This document shows, piece by piece, positions 23,804-31,963 of a stretch of 64,000 nt of DNA. The translations under genes and the position numbers were made by a program. The stretch covers positions 310,001 to 374,000 of the forward strand of contig NZ_MOBJ01000034.1 of NCBI RefSeq assembly GCF_003732225.1. The letters are read 5' to 3'. The notes beneath the pieces were generated by a model, which searched no databases, was not told the DNA's origin, and was given only the letters and a program-made list of their open reading frames with translations. This DNA is from Pseudomonas brassicacearum (GTDB lineage: Bacteria; Pseudomonadota; Gammaproteobacteria; Pseudomonadales; Pseudomonadaceae). The stretch's first letter is position 1, and each line of letters starts with the position of its first letter.

Positions 23804-26004
23804 TACGTACCTCCGTCGGTCAGGGCCGCGTCACTTCGCATGGCGAGTGAGTTGGGCATGGTCATTAGCCCGAATTGGCCCGTAATCTGTTGCACAACCA
23901 GGTTCGCCAACTGACTGGCACTGGCCTGATCCTGACCATTGATGTAGATGTTCGCGTTAACCGTGTTCTGCTGATTGCTCGTCTGGGCGTTGGTCAGGTC
24001 TTTGCTGACCTGTTCCGGATCGGCGAGTTTGTCGGCAGGCGCTGCGAGTTTTTCACCCAGCCAGGCACCTGACTCACTGCCCATCCAGCCGCCTACCAGC
24101 CCGCCAAGAAGCCCACCGATGGCTGTACCCAGCAGCGGAACGACACTGCCCAAAGCGGCACCCGCGGCCGCACCGGCCGAAGCTCCCGCCCAGCCACCAC
24201 CTGCAGCCCCCAGGCCTGCTCCCACCATCCGGGTGTTGCCGACAAGCAGACCCTCGGCCACATCAGCGACGGCACCGACTCCTTTCAATGGGCCGGGAAG
24301 CTTGCGGGGTATCGAACGCATCGAGGCCGTCACGCCGCCCCAGCGAGGAGTGCTCGCACGCGAGCCTCGCGGACTCACACGTACAGACGGACCATTTCTG
24401 GATTCTGGACTCCTGTTTGTCTCGCTGGCATTCGGTTTGTCCGTCCGACCTTTGTTTCTGAAATCGTCGGAAATCGCCTCACCCAATCGATCAGGGAGCC
24501 GTGCGGCCACCCCACCCAACACTCGCTTGGCCATCCGATTGGTCAGCTCATCCGCTATGGCTTTGAACAGCGCCCCCACCAGCGGTTTGATCGCCGCTGC
24601 AACCAGCACAATTGCAGCGGTAGTTTTCGGGGAGGCTTCAGCCAATTCACTCAAACCGTCCACCAGTGAACCAAGCGAGTGGAGCGAACTATCCGTCACG
24701 GGCGCCAGAGCATTACCCGTGGCCACCGACAGACGATCATTGCTTGCACTCAAGACGTTCCACTGACCTTGCCGGGTTTTCGACAGTGCGAGTGCGTCTT
24801 GCCTCACCGAGCCCTTGTCACCCAGCTCCGACGTGGCGTACTGGGCTTTGTCTTTTACCTGCCAGAAGGCTCCATTCACATCGGTAAGGTTTTGCGCCAT
24901 GCTCAGCGCGGCCTTATCACCATCGCCAAATAGCGTGGAGGCAAGCGTCGCGCGATGCTCGGCAGGTTGTGCGTTCAAGGCCGCAAGCACCGACATCACC
25001 GTGCCAGGCGCTGCGTCCTTGTCACGCAAGCCGCTCGCCACCGCTTTCGGCTCCAGCCCCAGCTGCTTCCAGGCCGCTTGCTCAGATGCCGAGGCCTGAT
25101 CCCCCTTGCCCATGACCGTGGTGATGCTTTTTAGCGCTACGCCGGTATCAGCCTTTTGCGTACCGGTATTGAGCAATGCCGCCGTCAACGCTGCTGCTTG
25201 CGCAGGGGACAGACCTGCCGCCGTAGCCGCTGCACCGTCACGCTGCAAGACGGCACCGATGTCGGCCGCTTTCGCACCATTGGGTATCTTGCCCAGATGG
25301 TTGGTTGCATCCGCCAGGTCAAAGGCCTGAGCACCGTTGAGCTTCATGGAGGTGCGCCAGCCGACCATCATCTCGGCGACATCCATGGCCGGCATTTTGA
25401 ACGCCGACGCGGCCACGCCGGCGTCACTGGCGAAGCGCTGCAGCTCTAATTGTCGGTCCGACGCATTGGGCAGATCGCTAACGATTCCAGCCCTGGCAGC
25501 CAGACTTTCAATCTTCACCAAATCAACCGCCTTGGTCCCCCCGGCCGCCACCAGCGGAGCGCTGGCGATGTGCTGGGTTGACTGCGCCATCTCTTCGCTC
25601 TGGCGCGGGGTAAATTGGGCTGCCTGCTTCAGATCGGCCATGGCCGAATCCATCGCTATCGCGGGTTTGAGCAGGTCCGGCGGTTCGATACTGCTACCCG
25701 ACTTGCCCGCACTCTTTTGCTCGCTGGCCGGCTCACTCCTGGCACCGGCGCCCATCGTTTGGGACAACAATCGTTGCGACGAAAGTTTCAAGGTCAACGA
25801 CTCGATAGCCGTCGTCAGCAGACCGAGCTTGAGCCCGACGTTTTCCAGCGCCAGACCGAGGCCAGACATCTGATCCCTGGCGGACGTGCCCGTACCTTGT
25901 GCTGACGCAACGCTGGTGACTGCCGTAGTCAGGCTGGTATTACCGAACGCCAACCCACTGTCGTCGAGGGCCGCGTATTTGAGCGAATATCTATCGTCCG
26001 CCAT
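23803..26004 (-). CDS. Tail tape-measure protein (P2 gpT-like)
   Basis: A 733-residue tape measure unrelated in sequence to the one at 17124-18887. It has an alanine-rich helical N-terminal two-thirds, a basic serine/arginine linker (about 500-545), then a long Gly/Ala hydrophobic region (VGAGLGAAGGGWAGASAGAA…) typical of tape-measure membrane-interacting segments. It lacks the 41-residue repeats of the other tape measure. A longer tape measure predicts a longer tail than the Mu-like particle. Confidence 0.9.
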   Translation of the reverse strand: MADDRYSLKYAALDDSGLAFGNTSLTTAVTSVASAQGTGTSARDQMSGLGLALENVGLKLGLLTTAIESLTLKLSSQRLLSQTMGAGARSEPASEQKSAGKSGSSIEPPDLLKPAIAMDSAMADLKQAAQFTPRQSEEMAQSTQHIASAPLVAAGGTKAVDLVKIESLAARAGIVSDLPNASDRQLELQRFASDAGVAASAFKMPAMDVAEMMVGWRTSMKLNGAQAFDLADATNHLGKIPNGAKAADIGAVLQRDGAAATAAGLSPAQAAALTAALLNTGTQKADTGVALKSITTVMGKGDQASASEQAAWKQLGLEPKAVASGLRDKDAAPGTVMSVLAALNAQPAEHRATLASTLFGDGDKAALSMAQNLTDVNGAFWQVKDKAQYATSELGDKGSVRQDALALSKTRQGQWNVLSASNDRLSVATGNALAPVTDSSLHSLGSLVDGLSELAEASPKTTAAIVLVAAAIKPLVGALFKAIADELTNRMAKRVLGGVAARLPDRLGEAISDDFRNKGRTDKPNASETNRSPESRNGPSVRVSPRGSRASTPRWGGVTASMRSIPRKLPGPLKGVGAVADVAEGLLVGNTRMVGAGLGAAGGGWAGASAGAAAGAALGSVVPLLGTAIGGLLGGLVGGWMGSESGAWLGEKLAAPADKLADPEQVSKDLTNAQTSNQQNTVNANIYINGQDQASASQLANLVVQQITGQFGLMTMPNSLAMRSDAALTDGGT

Positions 26005-26010
26005 CCCGCT

Positions 26011-26178
26011 CTACTCCTGTTTCACGCCAAGGCGAGTGATCGCGATGTCGTAGCGGCGTAATGCCTTGCCAGCGTCCCACTCCAGAATTTCCGCCTCACT
26101 TACCGGGTAAATGAGCGGCACCACATCGAGGATTACTTCGATGTCGCGTTCCGAAAGAAGTCCGCCGGTTTGTTTAAA
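26011..26178 (-). CDS. -1 frameshift extension of the tail assembly chaperone (P2 gpE+E'-like)
   Basis: A -1 shift at the slippery run 26172-26181 leads into a frame that continues …QTGGLLSERDIEVILDVVPL…LEWDAGKALRRYDIAITRLG for about 53 residues, ending just before the tape-measure start. The frame has no ribosome-binding site of its own. This matches the E+E' arrangement of P2, where E is extended by a -1 frameshift. Confidence 0.88.
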   Translation of the reverse strand, partial: FKQTGGLLSERDIEVILDVVPLIYPVSEAEILEWDAGKALRRYDIAITRLGVKQE

Positions 26179-26720
26179 AAATCGTCGATGCGCACCTGCA
26201 ACTGGGTCCAGTCGGGCACGGTCAGCGAGGCCAGGTCGGGAAGCATCAGACCGGTGCAATGGGCGGTGATGAACTCGGCGCGTTCCTTGGCTGTTTTCAG
26301 TTTTTTCATCGCCTTGGTGGCGCGCAGCACCGGAATTTCCAGGGTCAGCGAAGTCATGCTGCGGCCCGCCACATTGAGCGGTTGCAGCAGTTGTACCTGA
26401 TCGGGATCGTCGTCCGATGCTGCGTCAGCCTCGGTAGCCTGCTGTAGAAAGTACGAAGCAGAGCGAGTCGACATTTCGTGGACGTACTGCGCAATGCTCA
26501 CGTAGTCCGGGCGTTTGAGCTGGTCCAGTTCCTTGACCGACAACCCCGTGGCCAATTTGGCCAACTCGAAGAACTGATCGTCCTCGTCATCGCCCGCACG
26601 GGCCAAGGCCTCTTTCTGCGCGGCGTAGTACAGCGGCTTGAGTTGGATCTGCTCGATCTGCGACTGATCGTCACCGGTGATCGGCGACAACAGGACATGT
26701 TTAGGAGGCATCCAGGACAT
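26133..26720 (-). CDS. Phage tail assembly chaperone (P2 gpE-like position, zero frame)
   Basis: A 195-residue protein. The start is set at ATG 26720 (MSWMPPKHV), with AAGGAATT upstream; the frame opens at 26744. The core (KELDQLKRPDYVSIAQYVHEM; GRSMTSLTLEIPVLRATKAM) looks like a tail assembly chaperone. It is unusually long for gpE (about 90), as if two chaperone halves were joined: residues 1-100 and 115-195 both read as related assembly-protein domains. Zero-frame translation ends FFRNATSK. Confidence 0.82.
   Translation of the reverse strand: MSWMPPKHVLLSPITGDDQSQIEQIQLKPLYYAAQKEALARAGDDEDDQFFELAKLATGLSVKELDQLKRPDYVSIAQYVHEMSTRSASYFLQQATEADAASDDDPDQVQLLQPLNVAGRSMTSLTLEIPVLRATKAMKKLKTAKERAEFITAHCTGLMLPDLASLTVPDWTQLQVRIDDFLNKPADFFRNATSK
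26172..26181 (-). promoter_or_regulatory. Overlapping -1 slippery sequences T TTT TTA and T TTA AAC
   Basis: The zero-frame codons GAT TTT TTA AAC create two in-phase heptamers sharing bases. T TTA AAC is one of the most efficient known -1 slippery sites. Confidence 0.85.
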
Positions 26721-26801
26721 GAAGTGAATTCCTTTGTGAATCATGGGAAGGTGTTGCGCAATACCGGTCAGCTAACACAAATCTCAAGTCTGGCAAGCAC
26801 T

Positions 26802-26892
26802 CTGTGGGAGCGAGCCTGCTCGCGATGGCGGCGGTACATTCAAAATCAATGTGTCTGACACACCGCTATCGCGAGCAGGCTCGCTCCCACAG
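26802..26892. repeat. REPIN between chaperone and tube genes of the P2-like module
   Basis: TGTGGGAGCGAGCCTGCTCG and its inverted copy CGAGCAGGCTCGCTCCCACA face each other across about 45 bp. It lies in the 214-bp gap ahead of the chaperone gene. Confidence 0.9.
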
Positions 26893-26934
26893 GTTTACCG
26901 CTTTAACTGAGAGGCATCGAGGATGTTGCGAGGT

Positions 26935-27441
26935 TTACGGCAGCAGCACGGCGCGGCGGGCGTCGCCGAGAATGTCGACGCCGTTGAGCACGAATTTCTG
27001 CGTGCGCACGTCGATGTCGATCACCGGGATGCCGTTTTCCAGGCGGTTGTAGGTGCGGCAGGACAGCTCGAGGGTGGTGATGGATTTGTCGCCCATCTTC
27101 AGCTTGGCCTCGGCCAGGGATTTCAGCTTGCCGCCGACGGTGTGGTAGGTGAACCAGGTGTTACCGTCCTGGTCCTGACCGGCTTCGCGGACATTCAACA
27201 GGATGTCTTCACCCAGTTTCACACCGAGCGCCAGCATGATTTCCGGGCCAGTACCTTGCAGGTTCAACGTGGCGTTGAGCACTTTGCCGCTCTTGGCCAT
27301 TTCCTCGGCGATAAAGCGCCCGCCGGTCATCGGCTCCATTTCGAAATCAATCTTCGGCGGAGTGAAATCCTCCACGGTCGCCGACAACGGCAGGCCTTGC
27401 AGGGTGGCCGCGATGGCCTGTCTTACGCGGTTGGTAAACAT
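26935..27441 (-). CDS. Major tail tube protein (P2 FII-like)
   Basis: A 168-residue tube protein of the FII family (LQGLPLSATVEDFTPPKI; DGNTWFTYHTVGGKLKSL; YNRLENGIPVIDIDV). It forms the inner tube of the P2-like particle and shares one base with the sheath stop, so sheath and tube are translationally coupled here. In the Mu-like module a hairpin separates the equivalent pair. Confidence 0.93.
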   Translation of the reverse strand: MFTNRVRQAIAATLQGLPLSATVEDFTPPKIDFEMEPMTGGRFIAEEMAKSGKVLNATLNLQGTGPEIMLALGVKLGEDILLNVREAGQDQDGNTWFTYHTVGGKLKSLAEAKLKMGDKSITTLELSCRTYNRLENGIPVIDIDVRTQKFVLNGVDILGDARRAVLLP

Positions 27442-28607
27442 TAGAGAACATCCTCCAGGAACTGCTCGATGATTTCATCGCGGGCGTTGAGTTGGTAAAC
27501 CATGTGTTCGTTCGGCGCGTAGCGGCCGTAGTCGATGACGATGAACCAAGTGCCGTTCTTGTACTTCTCGACGCTGTTCAATTCCGGGTGCAGGTACACG
27601 CTGCCGCCGGGGATGGTTTCGTCGGCGACCAGGGTTTGCAGCCAGTCGTTGATGCGCTTGACCTCCTGGTCCATGAACGACTTGGTCAGGTTCTTGGCCA
27701 TGGCTTTTTGGCCGGCCTTGACCAGCTTGCGGCTGATCGCATCTTCCAGGCCGACGTAGCTGATGAACTTGCCGGTGATGGAGCGGTTACCCAGCAGCGA
27801 GAAGCCGCCGAGGACGGTCCGTGCGTAGTAGCTGATGCCGTAACGGTTGAGCAGATCGCCCTCGGTCGAGGTGTCGAGGATGTTGTATTCCACGGTCCGG
27901 GATACGTCCTCGGCGTAGGTCACTTGATTGCCCGGACTCTCCCATTGCTTGACCTTGGCCAATGCGGCGATGGCCAGGCTCGACGGCGCCAGGAACACGT
28001 TTTTCTTCGCCGCTTTGGAGTAAACCGCGGGCATGTTGTGCACGACGAGGCAACGGTCGAAACCGAGATCCGCACCGCCGAGTTCGCCGCTGTAGGTCAC
28101 CTGATCGGCAACCGAAGTGTCTTTGCCATCGAGTACCACACGGGCCTTGATGCGCTTGCCGAACGAGGCGAACTCGCTGGCCACCGCTTTGGTGCCGGTA
28201 AAGCCCGGCGCACCGATGATGGTCAGGTCTTCAGGGACACCGCTCAGCGCGGCCAGGCCCAGCTTGCGGCCGGTCAGCGCTTCGTTGCCGCCGATCACGT
28301 TGTTCAGGGTGTCGGCCGGGGTCGCGCCCTCCTCGACGATGACCACATAGACCGGCACCTTGACCACTTTCAGGATCTGAAACACCGCGTGGAACAGCGT
28401 GCCCGACTCGGCGCCGGTCGGATCGAGCAGCGCCTGGGTGGTGAAGCTGTTGATGCGGAACGGGGCATTACGCGGAATCAGTGGATCCGCTTTCGGCGCG
28501 GTGCCGACCAGACCGATGACGTTGTCACCCAGGCCGCCCATGGCCTCGGGGGATTCGGTGGCATTGACGGTGATGCCGTTGTGCTCGAAGTTCAAAACCT
28601 CAGCCAT
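27441..28607 (-). CDS. Tail sheath protein (P2 FI-like)
   Basis: A 388-residue contractile sheath protein. FI features include NFEHNGITVNATESPEAMG at the start, the central VLDGKDTSVADQVTYSG, and the C-terminal YQLNARDEIIEQFLEDVL. It resembles the sheath of R-type pyocins. The presence of this and a second, unrelated sheath at 19725-21221 is the clearest evidence for two distinct contractile particles. Confidence 0.94.
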   Translation of the reverse strand: MAEVLNFEHNGITVNATESPEAMGGLGDNVIGLVGTAPKADPLIPRNAPFRINSFTTQALLDPTGAESGTLFHAVFQILKVVKVPVYVVIVEEGATPADTLNNVIGGNEALTGRKLGLAALSGVPEDLTIIGAPGFTGTKAVASEFASFGKRIKARVVLDGKDTSVADQVTYSGELGGADLGFDRCLVVHNMPAVYSKAAKKNVFLAPSSLAIAALAKVKQWESPGNQVTYAEDVSRTVEYNILDTSTEGDLLNRYGISYYARTVLGGFSLLGNRSITGKFISYVGLEDAISRKLVKAGQKAMAKNLTKSFMDQEVKRINDWLQTLVADETIPGGSVYLHPELNSVEKYKNGTWFIVIDYGRYAPNEHMVYQLNARDEIIEQFLEDVL

Positions 28608-28609
28608 GG

Positions 28610-28828
28610 TTATTCAGCCTTCTTCGTGGCGGCCGTTTGGGCCGGGGTGGTATTGATATCCTCGTCCTGCTTGTGCGTTTCGAGGACGCGGGTCAGTTCC
28701 AGACGGCCAGCGCTGCGCAGCGCGTTGGCCTCCACATCAAGCAGCTCAAGCTGTTGGCCGACACTCGACCAATGGCCACCACCGGTGGGGAATGGGAGGA
28801 GCACGGTGTACGTTTGGCGTTCTGCCAT
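28610..28828 (-). CDS. Small conserved hypothetical protein preceding the P2-like sheath
   Basis: A 72-residue protein, MAERQTYTVLLPFPTGGGHW…, with a short beta-like start, a helical middle (LELLDVEANALRSAGRLELTR) and a disordered tail ending ATKKAE. GGAGAT lies before the ATG. It sits where the Mu-like module has its DUF2635 gene, and like it has a short beta N-terminus, so the two may be functional counterparts. I do not recognise a family with certainty. Confidence 0.7.
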   Translation of the reverse strand: MAERQTYTVLLPFPTGGGHWSSVGQQLELLDVEANALRSAGRLELTRVLETHKQDEDINTTPAQTAATKKAE

Positions 28829-28899
28829 TTCAGGATCTCCAGAAGCGAAAAACCCCGCATGAGCGAGGCTGTTAGGGATGTGCCGCGTTAGGTGCAGCG

Positions 28900-28930
28900 G
28901 AAAAGAAAACGCCCCGTCAGTGCGGGGCGT
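28900..28930 (-). terminator. Intrinsic terminator after the P2-like fibre-assembly gene
   Basis: On the minus strand ACGCCCCG-CACTGA-CGGGGCGT is followed by TTTCTTTT, directly after the stop codon at 28931. A weaker second hairpin with a TTTTT tail follows at about 28849-28868. Together they could separate the fibre part of the transcript from the sheath part. Confidence 0.8.
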
Positions 28931-29356
28931 TTATTGGAGCTCAGCAGTCAGCCAAAGAGGCGACGGCGGACGGTGATCAATCAACGGAAATTCTCCCGCC
29001 TTCGGCCAGTTGCGAAGTAGTCGGCGGTACGCCTGCACCTCGCTGTATTGCTCAAGAGTCAGTGTTGTCGCCCCCCCGTCCTCCAACTCATCGCGGTGAC
29101 GCGAAACAATGCCGTCCGTTTCCAACAAGCGCCCATCACGCCACTGCCGCTCGATGGCCGCTATAACTTCATCAGTCGGCGGTAGCGGGTCAATGAGCAC
29201 CGGGTAACCCTGCTCGCCGGCCACTATCCACTTGCCCTTTTCTTGGCCGTCCTTCAGGGCCTGATAGGTCTCATCAGTGATCTCCAGTGATCCATCCGGG
29301 ACAGAACCATGAAACTCCAAATCGTAGAAACCGCCATCGGCTGCACAGTAATACAT
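28931..29356 (-). CDS. Tail-fibre assembly chaperone (P2-like tailocin)
   Basis: A 141-residue protein next to its fibre gene. The N-terminal part (YYCAADGGFYDLEFHG; GSLEITDETYQALKDGQ) is typical of fibre-assembly proteins. The C-terminal part (RHRDELEDGGATTL…YRRLLRNWPKAGEFP) is the same domain as in 10466-10906 of the Mu-like module. Confidence 0.8.
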   Translation of the reverse strand: MYYCAADGGFYDLEFHGSVPDGSLEITDETYQALKDGQEKGKWIVAGEQGYPVLIDPLPPTDEVIAAIERQWRDGRLLETDGIVSRHRDELEDGGATTLTLEQYSEVQAYRRLLRNWPKAGEFPLIDHRPPSPLWLTAELQ

Positions 29357-29365
29357 AGACCCTCC

Positions 29366-31327
29366 TTAGTTACCCTTAGCGCGCCAGAAGTGCTGGACGC
29401 CGCTGCCGCCGCTGCCAGAATGGGAATAGTTAAACCCCGTTTTCGTAAAGTTACCGACCTGCCAGGGGCCGCCGCGCGAAGCAGGAGACTGTGTCCCCGA
29501 GTCGACATAGGTCAGTTGGATATTCGTACAAGCGATCGGGAACGCGATCGGGAACGTGACCGGTGCGATCACCCCCGATGCAGCGCCGCCAGTCATCCCC
29601 CACATTTCAATGTCTCCACTCGGCAGTTTTTGCCAACCCGTAGCACCGAGACTAGAAGCAAATAGCTGGGAAGTTCTCAAGCACTCAAGGCTTGCATGAC
29701 CGCGCCACATAACCCCATCTGATACCAGATACAAGTCCGACCCATTGAACATTGTGTAAGGCGCCGCCACTGCGACGTTGTTCAGTGCGATCGAATCCCC
29801 GGCCTGAACAGCCAGATAGACCGGACCCGAGCCACTAGAGGTCGTAATCAGGATCGAGGATCCTTTAGGCACCAAACTCGCTTTGGGTAGCGTGAGAGTG
29901 CCGGCCGCAGACATTTCAATCCGAGCGCCTATGTGCGCAGCAGTCAGCGTTACATTGCCCCCTGCAATTGCCACACTGTCAGAAAAGCTACCTATTGCTT
30001 TTTGCACGAACTCCGTCGTCGCCAATGCCTTGGTGTTACTGAACTGCGGCTGCGTTGTCCAATTCGCGCCAGACATCATCGGTGAATACTTCAGCGAAGC
30101 GTCTCCAGAATCCAGGCTCCATCCAGGCGCTTGCAGTAAGCGCCGGAATACAGCAAAAGTGGCACCGGGAATTGTGAACGGACCATTCTGACCGCTCTGC
30201 GTGCCCAGGCTTTCTCCGGTCCTGGCTTTGACAGTGACCGGCGCACCGCCCCCACTAACAATCGTCAAGAGACCGCCAGCAGGAACAGTTGACCACTCCG
30301 GAAGCGTCACTGTTGCAGCAGTAGTTAATATTGAAAGCTTGCCAACATCAGCCGCCGTTAAAAAAGTATCGCCCGCGTAGTTAGTTTGTCCCGCATAACT
30401 ACCCAGTGCGCGCTGAACATACTCAGTCGTCGCAATCGACTTATCACTACTGAACAAGCCCGGCGTTGGAGTCGTTGGATTTCCCAACAAAGCCGGCGAG
30501 TTGATCGGCGCAAACCCTTGAGTCACGTTTTGAAACGTCAGCGCTGTAGTGCCCAGCACAATCGCTCCGTCCGTGATCAGTTGCCAGATCGTATCGGCGA
30601 GCGTCGCCCCCTCCTCTACCGGGACAGTCAATCCCGAGGTTACCTTGACACTCGCATCAGCATCCTTTGCACGAGCCCATACGCCGTTTGCGGCGACATA
30701 AATGCCGTTGTCTTTCGCCGAGGCTTGGGACTTAACAAGGACCCGGTCCCCGGCAACCACGGCGATACCGTCGATTATCTGTGCACCACTTAAAACAATG
30801 TTGGCCGTGGTTGCCGCCCGCACAGACTGCTTTCTATCGAGCTTCGCAAGCTCGTCAGCGACAAAGCTCGACACCCAGGCCCGCGTTGCCTTGACGACCG
30901 TATCGTCAATCAGCAACGTCACCAACGAGGCATTACTGGTCTCGAAAATCGAGCGGATATAGAACTCTTTCCCCGATCCCGACGTCGCCAGTACCGGCTT
31001 GAACGACTCCGGGTATTTGACGATGGCGTACAGAATACCGGTATCGGTCCAGAGCCCGGCCTCGCGTACATACCAGCCGCCGACTTCGGGCGGGATGGTG
31101 ACTTCGGCCAGCAACCAGCTCGGGTTTTTCTCGTCCTGGAACAGCGCATTGAGTGGCCCGCGCCACACTTCGCGCTTGAGTGCTGTGTCAGTCGCGGCCG
31201 GGTTGTAAACCTCGCCGCCGCCGTCACCAACTGAAATTTGCGACAGTTTGATCGGCACGCCCGCAGCCTTGCAGGCAGTTTCGTAGGCGATCCCCGCATT
31301 CGTGAGCAGGGTGTAATAGTCGGCCAT
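29366..31327 (-). CDS. Tail fibre (P2 gpH-like)
   Basis: A 653-residue fibre. The first about 160 residues are the P2 gpH-type attachment domain (YYTLLTNAGIAYETACKAAG; GGWYVREAGLWTDTGILYAI). Two copies of a roughly 85-residue module follow, each beginning with [AS]-[IL]-ATTE-[YF]-VQ[RK]A[LI]GS. The tip carries GWQKLPSGDIEMWGMTGG, a motif common at fibre C-termini. It determines receptor specificity. The C-terminal two-thirds is visibly more A/T-rich than the attachment domain, as expected for an exchangeable tip. Confidence 0.9.
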   Translation of the reverse strand: MADYYTLLTNAGIAYETACKAAGVPIKLSQISVGDGGGEVYNPAATDTALKREVWRGPLNALFQDEKNPSWLLAEVTIPPEVGGWYVREAGLWTDTGILYAIVKYPESFKPVLATSGSGKEFYIRSIFETSNASLVTLLIDDTVVKATRAWVSSFVADELAKLDRKQSVRAATTANIVLSGAQIIDGIAVVAGDRVLVKSQASAKDNGIYVAANGVWARAKDADASVKVTSGLTVPVEEGATLADTIWQLITDGAIVLGTTALTFQNVTQGFAPINSPALLGNPTTPTPGLFSSDKSIATTEYVQRALGSYAGQTNYAGDTFLTAADVGKLSILTTAATVTLPEWSTVPAGGLLTIVSGGGAPVTVKARTGESLGTQSGQNGPFTIPGATFAVFRRLLQAPGWSLDSGDASLKYSPMMSGANWTTQPQFSNTKALATTEFVQKAIGSFSDSVAIAGGNVTLTAAHIGARIEMSAAGTLTLPKASLVPKGSSILITTSSGSGPVYLAVQAGDSIALNNVAVAAPYTMFNGSDLYLVSDGVMWRGHASLECLRTSQLFASSLGATGWQKLPSGDIEMWGMTGGAASGVIAPVTFPIAFPIACTNIQLTYVDSGTQSPASRGGPWQVGNFTKTGFNYSHSGSGGSGVQHFWRAKGN

Positions 31328-31963
31328 TTAGGACCCCTGAGGATAAATAGTGGATGTTTCGACGCTGTAGAGCCCGGCGGCGATAAAGGCCTGACCCGAG
31401 GCTTCAAGCCCTTCGATCACAATCGGATAAACCGTGGTCAGCTCACCGCACACAGTGGCTGCGCCGATGACGTGGTTGCCAAATGCGCTCAAGCCCACGG
31501 ACACCGACACGATGTCGCGTTCACTTTTGGCGTCCGCCAAACGTCGGTCGAGACGAGCGTCGATTTCTTCGCTGTAGGGCCGCTCGGAAAAGGCCCTGAC
31601 TGAAAAACTGTAGGGTTTGCCAAGCGGCGTCTGCTCGTACCATGCGCGAATTTCCGGCACTAATTGCAAGCCCTTGGCGGCGTTCTCCAGAGCCTTTCGC
31701 GTACCAGCTTGTCGAGCGGTTGACCACGCGAGTTCTACCGTTAAACGTTTTTCTGCCTCGGGAGCCTCAGAGCTCCATTCAGCAACCCCACGATCAGCCG
31801 CGAGATACGGCAGGAACGCCAACGGCGTGTTGACCGGGTCCATCAGCTCGGGGAACGGCAGCGCGATGCGATCGAGCAATTGGCCGAAACCGAGATCGAG
31901 GGCCTTTTCCAGCGGCGAACTGTTCGCTGGCAACAGACTCGGGCGAGGCGTTTCATCACTCAT
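31328..31963 (-). CDS. Baseplate protein I (P2 gpI-like)
   Basis: A 211-residue protein with the gpI pattern: NTPLAFLPYLAADRGVAEWS, then KRLTVELAWSTARQAGTRKA. It joins the wedge (gpJ) to the fibre (gpH) and lies between their genes, overlapping gpJ by 4 bp and ending one base before the fibre ATG. Confidence 0.92.
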   Translation of the reverse strand: MSDETPRPSLLPANSSPLEKALDLGFGQLLDRIALPFPELMDPVNTPLAFLPYLAADRGVAEWSSEAPEAEKRLTVELAWSTARQAGTRKALENAAKGLQLVPEIRAWYEQTPLGKPYSFSVRAFSERPYSEEIDARLDRRLADAKSERDIVSVSVGLSAFGNHVIGAATVCGELTTVYPIVIEGLEASGQAFIAAGLYSVETSTIYPQGS

